Assembly: GCA_022578965.1 (NCBI GenBank)
Contig: MU400535.1
Span: 344,675 to 408,674 of the forward strand
Direction of reading: 5' to 3'
DNA from: Xylaria sp. FL1777
Lineage: Eukaryota > Ascomycota > Sordariomycetes > Xylariales > Xylariaceae
Length of the DNA stretch: 64,000 bases
Part shown: positions 21,721 through 37,000 of the stretch, one piece after another
Layout: the number at the start of each line of letters is the position of its first letter
How positions within the stretch are numbered: the stretch's first letter is position 1
Translations under genes and position numbers: made by a program
The notes under the pieces: generated by a model
What the model saw: the letters and a program-made list of their open reading frames with translations, nothing else
Database searches by the model: none
What the model was told of the DNA's origin: nothing

Positions 21721-24700
21721 CTAAAATCTATATATTAATATTTAAAAGCCTTAACCTTTTTATAGTTTTGCTTTCTTTTTTCTTACTTTAACAAAAATTA
21801 ATATTTAACTTTTTATTTTTAAACTTAAGCTATAGCAGATTTTCTTTAGCGCTTTTTACGTAATTATACTTAGTACATAATTTTAAAACTAAATATAAAT
21901 CCTAATAAAAAAACAAAACTATTATATAATAAGTTTAATAAGTTTTGCTTTACTAAAACGCAAATATATAAAAGTCTTTAATTTATAACTAAAAATACTT
22001 AAACTTATATAAAGAATAAAGAACTTTTTTTTATAAACGCTAATTAATAACTAAGCAAAAAATTTAGTAACTAGGTTTTAAGAAAATTTAAGCTATATTA
22101 ACTTTTATGTTATATTATAATTTTGGTTTTTTTAAGTAAATTTTGGTTTGCTATTGTTTATAACTATATTTCTTCTTTTGTTATAATATTTAATTTAAAG
22201 CTACTTAATATAAAATAACGTACTTAAGCTTTTAAAGCTAACTTTATTACTTTTTTATAGCAAAGTTATATTTTTATATCTAAATACTATACATTTAAGT
22301 AAACCAAAAGTTATAAACAAACTTAATACAAAAAGTAAGCCAATAGTTAATATATTTTAAAATTTATTTAAGCTTATATATAAAAAAGTTATTATAATTA
22401 AACAGCTTTAAAACACTACTTTTTTTATTTTATATGCTAAAATTAATTTTAAAAATATTTAATATTATACTACTAAGCTTAACAAGATATTATTAAGCTA
22501 ATTTTATAGCTAAAACTAAATAAATCCAAGTTAAATTAGTACACTAAAAAAAATATAAATATATTTAAAAAAAAACAAAAGCAATACAAAGAAAAGATTT
22601 ATATACTTAACAAATTAATGCAATATAATTTATTAGTTCTAAAAAAATACAAAAGTAAAATTATTAAACTTATTAATTATATAAAAGAAAAAAGTATATT
22701 TATAAACATTATAAAGTTTAAAGATCTTATTGCTGTTTATAAAACTTTAGCTTTTATTAACTTTAATTTTGCTACTATTTATAATTATTTAAAAAATGTA
22801 GTTTTTACTTAATAAAGTTATTAATACTAAAAAAAAATCTATAGTTTTTTATTTTTTCTAAAAAATAATATATAAAAACTAAATATTTATAACTTAACAA
22901 ATAACTTAAAAATACTACTAAAAAAGCCTTTATTAAAACGTTTATGTTATAATTATTAATTGCTTTAATTACTAAAAATCCATAAATAGCAAAAGAACTA
23001 AAAAACACTATTTTAACTATTCTTTAAACTTTTTAGTTTTATAAGTTATAAATATGCAAACCATGTTATTAAGCAACAGATTTAAAGCTATTATAAAAGC
23101 AAAAAATAAAATAATAACTTATTTAAAAGCTAAACCTTTAAAACATATAAATTTTTTAGTAATACTTAAGTTCATTAAAAAAAAAATTATGTTTTAACAT
23201 AAAGTTCCTATTAAAATTAAGTATAATAATAGCTTTAAGTTTAAAAAAAAAGTAAAAAACGCAGTAAACACTTTAAAATACAAAATAAACTATAGCTTTG
23301 CTTATTATTCCTAAGCTTAAGGCTTCATTAAAAAAAGCTATAAACTAATAAAAAAAAGCCTTATATAAGTAACAAATAAAACTAAAAAAAATTAGCTAAA
23401 TTACTTAAACTTAGTAATATAAACAAATTGTATTTTTATATGCTATTATAGCTATAGCTTATATAAGCTAATATATAAAAAAATGCTAATTTTACTAGTA
23501 AAAAATGTAATACTAACGTAAAAAGTAATCAAATAGCAAAATAGTGCCTTTTATAAAGATTTTATTAAAGCTAAAGTTAAGCAGCTAAAACGCTGCAACT
23601 AAAATGTTATAAAGGTTAAAGCAATTATAACTAAAAAAAAAAAATTAGCTATAAAAACTAAATCTTAAAAAAACGCTTATAAAATTAAATAACTACTTAA
23701 AAAAAGCTTGCTTGTTTTTCTTTATAATACTATGCTTTTAATAAACAAGTTTAACAACAAAAAACTGCTATACTAATAAATTAGCTCTTACTAAGTTAAA
23801 AAAAAAAATAATTACAAATAATATTAATTAGCAAAATTATTAAGAAAAAAATTAAAAAGTTATTTTTTGCTAAAAGGTTAAAGCAATTTATATAAAATAA
23901 CTAAAGGTACTAAAAGCTAAAAAATCTTAATTTTAATATATAAACTATTAGTGTAGCAACTATTTACTAAAAAGCTAACTAAAACAATAAAACCTTTAAT
24001 AATTAAAGCTATAGCAATTAAGCTACAAAAAGCAAAAAAAATATAACAAATTATATAAGCCTTTTAAATTTAAAAAACTGCAGCATAGCTTTTAGCGCTT
24101 TAAACATTTTAAGCACTAAAAAATATAACAACTTACTTTATTTTTTTTAGCTATTATATTATAAAGCGCTTTAAAAAATAATAACTAACAAAAGCTAAAA
24201 TAACAAATTTTCTTTCTTTTACCTTTTGTTTTTTTATTAATTGTTTTATTTCTTATTTTTACTAATTATATAAGTTTATATAATTAAGTTATAATGTATA
24301 AAACTATTTTACTTTGCTTAAAACTAAGCATATTTTTTATAGCTTTTTTTTTATTAGTTTTATATTTATTAATTTTACAGCAACTTATTTATTAGCATTT
24401 TTTTTATTATTACATTAAAAACATAAGTTTTTATTTTATTTTAACGTTTTTTAAATAGCTTAGTAGCTTAGTTTTAATATAAATTATTATTGCTTTTCTT
24501 TAAAAATATATAAAAACAAAAAAAACAAAAATAAAAACTGCTTATTAGTTTTAACTACTTAAGTTTATTCTGCTGTACTAACGCTTATATATAAGTTTTT
24601 TTACTTTTAATTACTTAGTTACTTTTATTTAAAACTAAACAGCGCTTTTTGCTTTTAGTTTAAACTATTTAATATTTAACAAAAATCTTAAAACTACTAA

Positions 24701-27700
24701 AAAGCAAAAAACATTATTACTGCACTTTATAAAGTTACTAGTTTATACTTTACGTACTTAAACTATTAGCAATAATCTAAAGCTACTATTAAGCAATAAT
24801 AAACATTTAATAAAACAATAAACGCTTAAGCAAAGTTTAAAGCAAGCTTAACTAAAGCAAGATTTTGCTACAAAAAACTAAGCAAAAGTATTTATTTATA
24901 TAAAGCTAAAAAAATAAAAACTAAAAAAAAAACAAAAAAAAGATTTAATAATTTAATATTAATAATTTTTATTTTGTATATTTTAAGCTTTTTGTTATAA
25001 AAGTTCTATATATTTGCTTTTATAAGTGTTAAAACTTAACTCTTTATATAATAATTGTTTTTTTTTTATTTATTACGCTTAAAAAAAAGTTTATAAACTA
25101 TGCAATAAAAAAAAATAATTATAAATTGTATTAAAAAAAGCATCGCTATATAAGCAGATTGTTTAATTTCTTTATTTTATTTTACTTTATATAATTTATT
25201 TGATTTATTTTTTTAACTATTTTTTAAAACATTAAAGCGTTATACTAATCTTTTAAGCAATACTAAATTATTGCTTACTAATATAACATATAACAAGCTA
25301 AGCAATAAAATTAGCTTAAAAAAAACAATTTAATTTACGTTTTAATTTAGTTCTTTTTTTAGTTAAACAAATAAAAAAATCTCTAAATAAAGTTATTTGT
25401 TCTTTAAAGTTTTTAAGCATAAGATTTTTTTTAATTGCTGCAGTTATTATGCTAGCTTTAAAATATTTAGCTATATTACTTTAAAACTTATAAAATAAAC
25501 AGTTATATAACTAAATAATAAACGTGCAATTAGTATACGTACTAAACTTTTATTTTAAAATAATGCAGTAAAAAAAAAAAAAGTAAAGTTTTATATATTT
25601 TTTGCTTTTAGCTATTATTAATATTTGCTTATAATGCTTATAAAATACAGCATTTTAAATTTTAAACAACTATATAAATATAGCTATAAACTAACAAAAA
25701 TTACAAAAGATTTAATATATATATTTGCTTTAAAAACTACTTTTAGTTGCTTTTATATATAATAAGCAAGCTTTTAAATACTGCTGTTTTTTTACTTAAG
25801 TAAAGCTAGCTTAAATATATTAATTTATATAACATTTAAAAAAAAAATTATAATTAACTCTTTATTAAACATATTTGCTACTAGCATTACTACTAAGAAT
25901 TTTAATCTTTAAATAGCTTAATGCTTAGTTATATAAAAAAAAGAAAAATTAACTAAATAAAAAAAACAAAATTTAAAAAAAAAAAAAGCACATATATTTT
26001 GCCATTTGTTAGTAAACTTAACTTTTTAAATATTATAAGTAAAACTATTTATTAGCTAAGCAGTATTAATTTTCTAAATATTAATAAATTGCTATAATGC
26101 TTTTTAATTGTTTAAAACCTTATTAATAATGTAAGAATTTTTTTTTGCATGTTTAATTAAGCAAAAATTAATTGTGCTACTTAAAGCTAAAAAATCTATA
26201 ACAAAAGCGTAAACTAAGTAATCTAAAAACTTAAGCGCTAAAGTAAAAAATTGCAGAAAAAATCAAAGCTTTAAAACTATACAAAAAAAAATAGATTAAA
26301 AAAAAAAACAAGCCTTTTTTTTATATTTAGCAAAGCTTAAGTTATTTATTTTGCTATTAGTTATAATAGTTATTTAAAAAAAATAAGTTATAAGTGTATT
26401 AAAAAAAAATTAAAAAGTAACTATTTAACTAATTAAAATTACTTTATTTGCTTATTTTTTAATTAATATTAACGTAAATATATAAAAAATAATTATTATA
26501 AGGGCATTTAGCAATTAATAATTTATTTTAATAATAAAATAATTAATTAATAAATTAAAAATAGTATAATAAGTTTATAAAAAAAAGGTACACTAGTTTA
26601 AAGCTACGTATTTTAGCTTTTTTTTTATTATATTTGCTTTATTAAACCTTTTATTTATATTTAACTTTATTATTTTACTTACTTAACAAATTTTAACTTT
26701 TTATATTTTATACAAATGCTTTTAGCATTTATATTTAAAAAATCTTATAATTATTAAAAAGTAATAATTTAAATTAGCAATTAAAAATATTAAACTATAT
26801 GTAGCAAATAATATTAACTTTAATACTTATATTTTATACTTTTTACTTAAGTATATAATACTATTTATTTTTATACTTTTAACTTATATTAAGTTTTTTA
26901 ACTTGCTTGCATTTTTTACTTAATTGCAAAATATAGCAAATATATATATATGCTTAAACATTAATAAAGATTGCTTTTATTATATATATATGCTTCTAAT
27001 TATTATATTTTTTATTTTTAAAAAAGTTACTAGTATTACAAATTAGCTAAAAATAGCATTATTTCTTTTTAAAAGTACTAGTAAGCTACTATTTTATGCT
27101 AAAAAGTATAAGCTTTAAGCATAACAAATAACAAAACAAAAAATAAAAAAAAAAAGAAAAAAAAACAAATATATATATGCAAACCTTATAACTAGCTATA
27201 AAAAGCTTTTTTTTAAAAACCAAAGGCTTTTTAAAAACAGCCTTAAAAAAAAGCTAGTATTTATTAATAGCTTAAAATACAAAAAATATTTAGCTTGCAT
27301 ACTTTTTCTATAAATTAATAAGCTAAATGCAAAAAATATTTAGCTAAAAAATATATTGCTTTTTTTAGTTAACGTTTTTTTAAAATTTGTTTTAAAGTTC
27401 TTTTTTACTAAAAAAGAAATAACTTTTATAAAGTGCTTGTTTTTTAAAAACCTAAAAAAAAGCAAAAAAGTAGTACTAAAAAACCGCTTTAGCTATGTGT
27501 TCTTTAAAAATAGCAAAGCTTACTAGAACTTTTCTTTAAACTTAATTTAATAAATACAAAAAAAATTAATATTTATAATATATAAAGAATATTATAATAA
27601 AAAAACGTTAAAATATTAGTAGTCTATAATATATATAATCTTAAAAAGAAATATTTACTTCTTTAATTTAGTGCATAGTAAAAAAACAATTATTTTTTAA

Positions 27701-29632
27701 AAAAAAGTTTATTTAGTATATTTTATTGCATAAAATTGCTTAGTAAACATAAATAAAACGCTACTTTATATGCTTAAACTAACAAAAAAATTTCTAGGGA
27801 AATTTTTATAAATTATAAGCTAAATGTTTAAGTTTATAGCTATAAAAAGTTCTGCAATACTAATACAGTTTTTATTCATAATTAAAAATTACTGCAATAG
27901 TAATAATTTATACTTTAATAAATTTAACGTTATATTTATAAAATCTTTAATAGTTTTAACAATAAAGCTAAAACTACATAAAAAATAAAAACCTATAATA
28001 TAAAAGCTAAACATTTTATAATTAATGTTTATAAAAGCCTTAAAAAAGCTACTACTAAAAAAAGCTTTAAATAATTATTAAAAAAATAATAACTTTAAAC
28101 ACTTTAATAAGCTTAAGCTTTATAATAAACAAAAACTAGTTTATTGTTTTTTGTTAAATAAAGTTCTAAAAACAATACATAAAAATAACAAGCAATAATA
28201 GCTAAAAACCTTTTTTTTAAAGCAATAAATAGCTGCTAAAAAAACTTACTAATATAAACAAAAGTATTTAAATCACTAAAGAAGTTTTATTATTTTTAGC
28301 TGCTATAAAAACTTTTATAAAATAAACATAGTATTATAAAGGTTTAAAGCTATTTATATTACGAACGTTTTTATAAAGCTAAACATTAAAAAATAGCTAA
28401 ATAAGCGCAAATTAAAAGCTTTACTAAATATATTGCTTTAGTTATATATAAATAAAAAAAGCAAAACTCTAAAAATAAGTATTAAGCCTAAATATAGCTA
28501 GTTTATAAAAAATCTTTTTATAAACTAATAAAATACAAAATAAGCTATAATAATTACTAAAACCCTTTAAATAAAATATTTTATAATAAAATATTGCTTA
28601 AATAATTACTAAATTACTATTTTTATTAATACTGTTTTAAAAGTAATATATATTTTAAACTTTAAGCATGCTACTAATAAAAATAACAAACAAGTTTTTT
28701 AAAGATTACAAAAGTATTAAACAATAAAGCACTTTAATATAAAGGTTATTTTAAGCTATTTTATACTTTTTTGCTTTTTTTAGCGCAATACTTATATATG
28801 CAAATTTTTTAGGCCTTTATACTTATATTACATGTTTTATAACTTAACAAACTAGTTTTTAAAAAAAAGCATTAATAATTAAAAAAATTATATATAGCTT
28901 ATTGTTTTTATAAAAAAAAGCTTTAAAAAGCACTTTAGCTTTAAATTACTAAAAGATTTACACTTGTTGCTTTTAATAAGCGCTAAGCTTTATAAACTTT
29001 TATAAGCATTAAATATAACTTTTTTTAGATTTAAAAAAACAGCTTTTATTTTATTAAGCACTAAAAATGCAAAAAATAAAAGCAAAACGCCAAAAAAAAA
29101 GCTAAATATTAATTGTTTTGTTCTTTTAATACTTTTTACTTTAAAGCGCAAAAGGAATTTCTAGCAAAAAAAACTAACGTTTATACTAAAAAAGTCTTAT
29201 TACAAGCAATATAAAAACGTTTTAAAAATGCAAAATTATTTTATTATAAATATACTTATAAATATTCTTTTTTTTAAGTATAGCAAGCTAAATATAAAAC
29301 TTAGCTAAGCTTAACAATTTAAAAAAAAAAAAGTATAAACTTTTTATAAGCACTCTTTTAAAAAAAACGCTAAGTACTTTTAAAAGCTTTTGCTTATATA
29401 TTTAAATATATAAAAAAGCTAAAACTAGTTTTAATAAAGCTAAAATGCTTTTATAAGCGCTAAAACTTAAGCTACCTTTAAACGTAGTAAAAAGAATAAA
29501 AAAAAACTTATAAAACTAAATAAACAAAAGAAAATAATACTAACCCTATTTAAAAAACGTTAATAATAAAAAAAACTTTATAATCATAAGTATTAAAATA
29601 AACTAAAAGCAGCTATATTTTAATAAAGAAAA
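21721..29632. other. Long gene-free, plus-strand A-rich domain
   Basis: About 7.9 kb without a recognisable gene, becoming clearly A-rich on the plus strand from about 22.5 kb. The open frames at 22618-22812 (plus) and 22805-23008 (minus) are composed of codons for K, N, I, Y, F and L, as expected from composition, and have no motif; the first can be read about 20 codons further upstream before TAG. Because transitions preserve purine versus pyrimidine, the A-rich strand was originally purine-rich, which hints that any lost genes ran on the plus strand. Confidence 0.5.
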
Positions 29633-29932
29633 ATTAAAGTAAAATAAAGTAGCTAAATAAGCTAACTAGCTAATTAAAATAAGTTTAAGCTAAGTTATAT
29701 AGTAAAAATAAAAGTATAAATATTATGTTAAATTTAAAAGCATAAACTTAAACATTATAAATAACATAATGAAAATTAGCTATAGTTGCTTTATTTATAT
29801 TATTAAATAGCTTTTTTATTAATTGTTTTATTTTTTAATTTATATATAGCTTAATTGCTTAAATATATAAGTTATAACTTATTTTTTTGCAATTAAAGTG
29901 TTATAATAAATCTAGCGCAATTATACTGCTTT
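29633..29932 (-). repeat. Dispersed 300-bp repeat R1, inverted copy 2
   Basis: The reverse complement begins AAAGCAGTATAATTGCGC and ends TTTTACTTTAAT, aligned end to end with copies 1 and 3. Together with copy 1 it forms inverted ends of a 10.4-kb interval (19571-29932). No target duplication supports calling that interval a transposon. Confidence 0.85.
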
Positions 29933-32900
29933 ATTTTAGTAAATAAGCTAGAAAAAAAGTAATTATAAAGTTCTTAAAAAAAAAATTCATTATGTATTTA
30001 GTAATTTAGCGTTATAGTAAAGTTATAATATTTAGTACATAATAAATTTTATAATTGCTTTATTTCTTAATTAAATATATTACTTTTTTGCTTTTATAGT
30101 TTTATATTTAAAATTTAATGCTATTACTTTTAGTGCTTTATTATATTATGCTTTACTTAAAAAACTATAGTTAATATTTTATAATAAACAGCTTTTTAAA
30201 GTTTATAATTAGCAGTTTGCTTTATAATAAATACTTAAGTTCTACTTAGTAATTATAATAAACCTCTTTTAGTTTAATAAAAAGCCTAGCTTATTATTGC
30301 TTTATATTTAAAGCTTATTATTATTATGCTAATATAGCTAACTATAAATTAATTAATTTTTTAGCTATATTATAATAATTAAGCTTTTTTATATTTAGGA
30401 CTTATTTAGCTATTTTATATATGTTTTTTTTTTTAAGTTATTATAATAATTAGTACTTTAGTTAAAATTTTATTTGCTTTTTTAATTTGCTACAAGCGCT
30501 ATTATACATAATGCACTAGTTTACAAAAAGCCAAATTATTTCTTTTAGCTATTTATACTAGTATATTAACAACCTTTGTTTAAGTATTTTTTATATTAAT
30601 AAATATGCTTTAAATACTATATATATATTAGCAAAAAGTATTATATTTCTTTTATTAATTTTAAGTGGGATTATTTTAGAAATTTAAGCATAAAACAACA
30701 AGTTTTACATAATATAATTAAAGCAGCTATAATATATAATTTGCAGCTATAAAATAAATTAATAAAAACAAAGCTAACATTAACGTGCAAATTATAAAAG
30801 TGCTTTGCTTTTTTTTATTTAAACTGTAAGCATAAATATTAATACTAATGCTATATTTTCCGTTGATTTCTTAATCTATTTATAGTATAGCACTACTATT
30901 ATTAATTTAGCTAACTAAGTTTATTATAAACCTTTTACTATAATTATAATGCAATAAACATAATTATTAATTTTAAAGCTTTAAATATATTATAAATTGT
31001 ATTATAAAAAAGTATATAAAGCTTATTACTAAATATAAGCAGCAGTAAATAAACAACTAAAAACACTTTTTTAGCTTACTTTATAAAATCTTAAAGCAAT
31101 AATAATATTTACTGCTTTTTAGCAAAAGTTATTCTAGGTTTACTATATATTAACCGATTTAAAAGCATTAGTATTTTTAGCAAGCAGCGCTATATAATTA
31201 ATATAAACATTATAGCTTTTAAAAACTTTATTTATAGCTTAAAGCTTTATACTTATAAAATAATTCTAAAGAACTTTTATAAATATTTATATTTTATATA
31301 TATAATAGTTAGCCTTAACTATATTTATAATTTATAATATATAAGTTTTGTTTACTTAGCAGATTTAGCAATTAGAATTTTTTAAATTTTATTTAGCATA
31401 GCGCAAAAAACCTAAATAGCTAAAGCATTTTAATTATAGCAAATAGTCTAATAACTCAAGCATTAATAAGCAGCTTAAACATCTAAAAAACAAAGAATTT
31501 TAGCATAATAAATAGTTATTATAATAAACAAAATTATTAAAACAAAGTAAAACAAACAAATATATATATATATATATAAATAAACAGTATTTAATATAGC
31601 ACTACGCAATAATAAAAGTTATTAAAGTACTTAAGTATTATTAATATATAATAAGTATTTAAATAAATAGTAAATATTAATTAAAGCTTAAATTGTTTAT
31701 AAAAGCTACCTTTATAGTTATAACGCTATTAAAAACCTATAATATAATAAAAGCTATTATATTATAACTTATAAAATAAAAAATATAAAATCTAGTTATA
31801 AAAGCTAAATATACTTTTACGTTAAAAAAATAAAAGCTAGTTTTAAGTTAAATGCTAAAAATAAAACATTGTTTTGCTTTAGTTAACTAAAGTTCTAAAA
31901 ATAAGCATTAATTTAATATATAAAAATGCTTTTCAAACTTTTTTATAAATATTAGCACTTTTGTTTTTTAAACTTAAATATATATATTTTATAGCTAAAA
32001 CTATAGCTTGTTTTTTTATTAATAAGTATTTATATAAACTATAAGCTTTTTTAAGAACGTTATGCTTAAGTTAAGTTTTTAAAACTTTTATAGTAATATT
32101 TTTTAAAAGTTTAAAAATTAAAATATTGCAAACTTGCTATGCTTTATAAAAAACTGTTTTAATTTTATAAAAAAGAAAAATCTTATTATAAATTTTTCTT
32201 ATTTTAAAAAAGTCTTAAAAAAGTGCTATTTTTTTGCAATACTATATTTTAATTAGCAATGCTGCTTTTTGCTAAATAAAGTTAATTATATAAAGCTTTT
32301 TTAAAAAAGCAGCTAATTGTTTAGCAGTTAATTAAATGCTTTTAAAAGTAGTACTAAAACATAAATATATGTTTTAATAAATGTTATCTCGTTAAAATAA
32401 CGCAAGATTTTCTAAATAATAGCTTGCTTTTTTTAAAGCTTGCTTTTTTTATTTATAAAATCTAAATAAAATAGTACTATTAAATAGCATATTATTTCTA
32501 AAATAAATCTTTTTATTTTTCGTTTTATATATTATATTTAAAATTATTGTTTTATTTTTTATTAATTTATTAGTTTTAAAAGCTTAAAAAGTTAATAATA
32601 TTTAAATTAAAGCTATAATTAGGTTATTTTTATTGCTTAACTTATATGCAAAATTTTTAGTTTTTGCAATTGTTAATCTTTTAGCGTTTTTTTGCTTTAA
32701 TGTTTTTTTTATTGCAACCAAAAATATTTTAAGTAATTAATTATTATTAAAAGCAATACAAACCTTTTTATTATTTTATATTTTTAAGTTCTCAAAAAAT
32801 TCAATATCTTTTTATATAAAAAAAATTAAAAAAACTACTAACGTTATAGCATTATATAAGTTTTAATTCTCCTAAAAGTTTATATTTGCATATTTTTTTA

Positions 32901-35900
32901 AATTACATATTTTTAATCTTTTTTTTATTGTTTTTTGCTAATTATTAGATTTTTTATTTAAGGTTTAAAACTTTTATGCTTTATATAGCTTTTTTGTTAA
33001 GCTAATAGTTTAACAAATATATATTAGTTTTTTAATTATTAACGTTTTTAAGTTTTTAGGTTTAAGCCTTTAATATAGTTTATTACTAATATAATAATTT
33101 AGCTTATTTTTAGTATTATGTTAGCTATTATATAAAAGCTCTAAAAATATAAATTTATTTAAAATTTTATAATAAAGTTTATTTTTAGTAACAAAAAGTA
33201 AATAGCTTGTTTTTTGCTAACTATATATAGCAAAAAAAATAATAATTTTTTATTTATTTAAATAGTAGTTTTAAAGTATTTAACATATTTAACAGAATTA
33301 TTAGTTTAGTTAAATTTTTTTTAAGTTATATTAGTATTTTAAGTAATAAAGCTATTTTTATTAATAAAAAAGTCTATAATAATGCTAAATTATACTTTAA
33401 AGTTAATAATTCTAGTAATATTACTTTTATAAATCTTGTTTTTTATTTTTATAATAAGCTTTAAGCAAAGTTATATAAATTTTTCTAGCTTTATAACGCT
33501 TAAAAAAATAGCTAAAATACTTTGTAGTTTTATTAATAAAGCTATTATAAAACATAAATCTAAAAAGCTTATATATTCTTAGTTAAAATAATTTATTAAA
33601 CTTAAGTTTTTTTTATTATAAAATTTATACTTTAATGTTCTTTTAAATAAATTTAAGTTATTACTATTAGCATAATTATTATGTTTTTTATAAATCTTTA
33701 ATTTAAAAAGATTAAAGCTTTAGTTTATGCTTTATAAAATTATTAATGCTAATTATATTAGCTTTTTAAGCTTATTTATTTCTTTTAGCGTTACTAACAT
33801 AAAATTAGCACTAAGCTAAAGTTTAGTTAAAAATATTACTTTTTTAAAAAGCAGTAAAAGTATAACAATTAGCAACCTTTATTTTTTTAGGTTATTTTTA
33901 AATAATAAATATATAGTATTACATTAGTTTAAAATTTTTAAAAGCATTTTATTAAACTTTAACTTATTTTCTAACGTTTAAAAGTTTAAAGCAATATAAA
34001 CAAAAAACAATATTATTTAATTATTCTATTAGTTCTAATTATAAACAACTTTTATTATTTTGCAGCAATGCTTTTTTAAAAAAGCAATTATAAAGCTAAA
34101 TTAAAGCATATAAATATATATAATAAAACTGTTATAATTTATTTTATTGTTAATTTATACTACTAAATAATTTAACAAAAAGCTAGTTTTATAAATATTA
34201 TTTAATAATCTTTATTTATTAAGTTAATTAGCTAACTATAATACTAGCTAAAAGCCCGCTTATGCTTTTTTAACTGCTATTTATTAAGATTTTGTGTTTT
34301 TTTTTAAAAAGTTTACGCTTTTATAAAAAAAAGCATTTTTTATGTTTACTTAAGTTAAAATCTTATATAATAAAGTTTTTAGTTAAGCTTTATATTTTAA
34401 TTTATTGCTTTTTTTTTTTAAAATAAGCTATAGTATATTTAGCTTAATTTGTTAATTTAAACTTTTGCTAAAGTTATTTAAAAGCAGTAGTATTGTTTTT
34501 AGCATTAGCTTAAGAACTTTTATTGCTTTAAAATATAATTTGGCTTTTATTTAAGCAATTGTTTAAATAAAAATACTAAAGTACTTTAGGACTTTTATTA
34601 TAAAATCTTTAAAAGTAACATTTGTTTTTTTGTTTAAAAAATCTTTAAACTTTTTAGCTTATATCTTTTTAAATTCTAAATTTCTTTCTATAAGCCTTGC
34701 TTTTTATATTTCTTAAAGTCTTTAATAATTAAAACTTTTTGTTTTTAATAAGATATTTTGCTTAAAGAAATTATTGTTTATTTATATATTCTTAGTATTA
34801 AGTTAAGTAAAAAACTTGTTGTTATTTAAATAAACCTTTTTAATTGTTTAACTTATAAAAAGCTTTTTTTTTAGCTTTTTAGGTCTTTTTTTACTTCTTG
34901 TTTAATAAAAAGCAGCTTTTTTTAATAAAAGTTTATAACAATTAGCTTAAAACATATTTATGCTAATTTTTTTGCTTAATATATAGCTTTGCAAAATTTT
35001 AGTACTGTTTACATTATAAAAAATGCTTTATATAAAGTTTTAATTAGTTGCAATAAAGCTATTATTTAGCTTGCTGTTTATTAAGTTATTTTTTTTAATA
35101 TTATAAGCTTTTGCTAATTTTATTTTATAAAGTATAAAGGTTTAATTGTTAGATTTCCTACTTAAAAATTAAGCTAACTACTTATTTTTTAGCTAATAAA
35201 GTTTTTTATTTTTTAGTTTTTTTTGTTTGCTTTTTATTTTAGCATTTAAATCTTTGTTATTTAAAACAAGGTTTTTTTTTTAAAGTTAATAATAAGCTTT
35301 TTGCTTTAGCAGCTTATTATTGCTTAAAACAAAGTTATATATTTATTTTATTGCAGCATTAAATATTCTTTTTTTATTTTTGCTAATTCTTACAACTTTT
35401 AAAAAAACTTTTATATATTTAAAGCTTGCAAAAAATTTTAGCTTTTTTAAACACTATTTAGAGTTTTAATGTATAATGTTTTTTTGTTTTAATTTATAAG
35501 CAAAGCTGCACTTATAAACATAATAATTATTTATATTACATTTTTAACAAATAGTTATTTTTGCTAAATAAAGATTGTTTAACTTTATTTGTTATAAAAA
35601 ATTAAACAATTGTTTACTTTGTTTTTGTTTTTTAAAATTATATTTACTTTTTTATAAATACTTAAAAATTATAGTATTAATGCTAAACATTTGCTTTTTT
35701 AACAAGTTTATATTAATTTTGTAATATTGCAGTGCTTATAGTTCTTAATTAACAAGCTAAACATATTAATTCTATAGTTTTTTTAGCATTTCTTTTAGTT
35801 TTTTTTTTATAATTGCTATATTCTTTTGTTTTAACTTTAGCTATTATATTTGCTTAATAATATTATTTATATTTTAATTATAAACAAAATATTAAGCTAG

Positions 35901-37000
35901 TTTTACTTGTTGCTCTTTAATAATAACCTTTTTAGCAGCTAATATAATTATATTAATAGCTAGCTTAATAATATTAATAGTAGTATATAAAAGTTTATTA
36001 AAGTTATAATTATATAAATAATTAACTTTTTTTTATGCTTTATGCGTTTTTTTTGTTTTTTTAAAGTAAAAATTAGCTTAAATTTTTTATTTATTTAAAT
36101 GTTTAATGTTTTATAAAAATTTTTATATAACATTTTATTTAAGTTATTATATAACTTTTTAAAAAACTTTATTACTTTAGTTTTATTAAGCAAGCTTTAT
36201 TTTTTTATAGCTTTTTTATTTATAAAAGTAGTATGCTTTTTTTTTTTTTTTAAAGCTTGTTTATTTAAAAATAAGTACTATAAAAAAGCAATAGCTATAT
36301 TTTACGTAAAATCTTTAAATAATAGCTAGCTTACAACTAAAAAACCTTACTTTTTATTCTTTAATAAAAAATAGTATTAGCTTAAAAAACAAAATATATT
36401 TTTAATTATTAATTATTTTTTATATTAATGCGTAAGCTTAAACTTGTTTAGTATAAATAAGCATTAAATTTGCTTATATTATAACTTTTAAAAGTTTTAG
36501 CAACATTTATTTTTTTTTAAGCTTGTTTTTTATTTTTTTTGTTTATATAAAAGCAATTATGTTTTTTTTTTTAAGAAGCACTAGTTTTCTAATAAAAATT
36601 TTTTCTTTTTAGTTCCTTAAGGGTTCTTAGCAATAAGTTTTCTAGCTATGCTATTTTAAAAATTATACTAACTTTTTAACACTTAATTGCTGTTTTGCCG
36701 GAAAAAATAAAAATACTTTATAAGCTAAGCTAAAAAAAACAGTTTAACATTTTTATACGTTTATTTTAAGCTTTATTAATTAAAGGCTGCTAGCTTAAAT
36801 ATTTGTTGCTAATTATAGTTAAACCGCTTATATTAAGTAAATTTTGCTTATTACTAGCTAAAGCAGCTAAATGTAATATATTATAATTTATATATAAAAA
36901 TTATAGCAATTAATTAATAAATAAATCAAACATATAAGTTAACAATAATAAATTGTTTGTTTGTAAGTTTTATAGTATTATTTATTATAAATAAAAAATT
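29933..37000. other. Gene-free domain, strongly T-rich from about 31.9 to 36.6 kb
   Basis: About 7 kb without a recognisable gene. From about 31.9 kb the plus strand is T-rich (roughly 60% T in lines such as 35221-35280) and keeps some TC on that strand. The mirror-image composition to 22.5-29.6 kb suggests opposite ancestral orientation, but I find no sequence match between the two domains. A (TA)n tract lies at 31560-31578. Confidence 0.5.

Noticed and set aside
22618..23008. Adjacent open frames, 64 codons plus and 67 codons minus
   Set aside because: Only AT-rich codons, no domain, overlapping at the ends on opposite strands; within chance expectation.
19571..29932. 10.4-kb DNA transposon with 300-bp terminal inverted repeats (R1 copies 1 and 2)
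   Set aside because: No target duplication, no conserved terminal bases, and a third R1 copy exists outside the interval without a partner.
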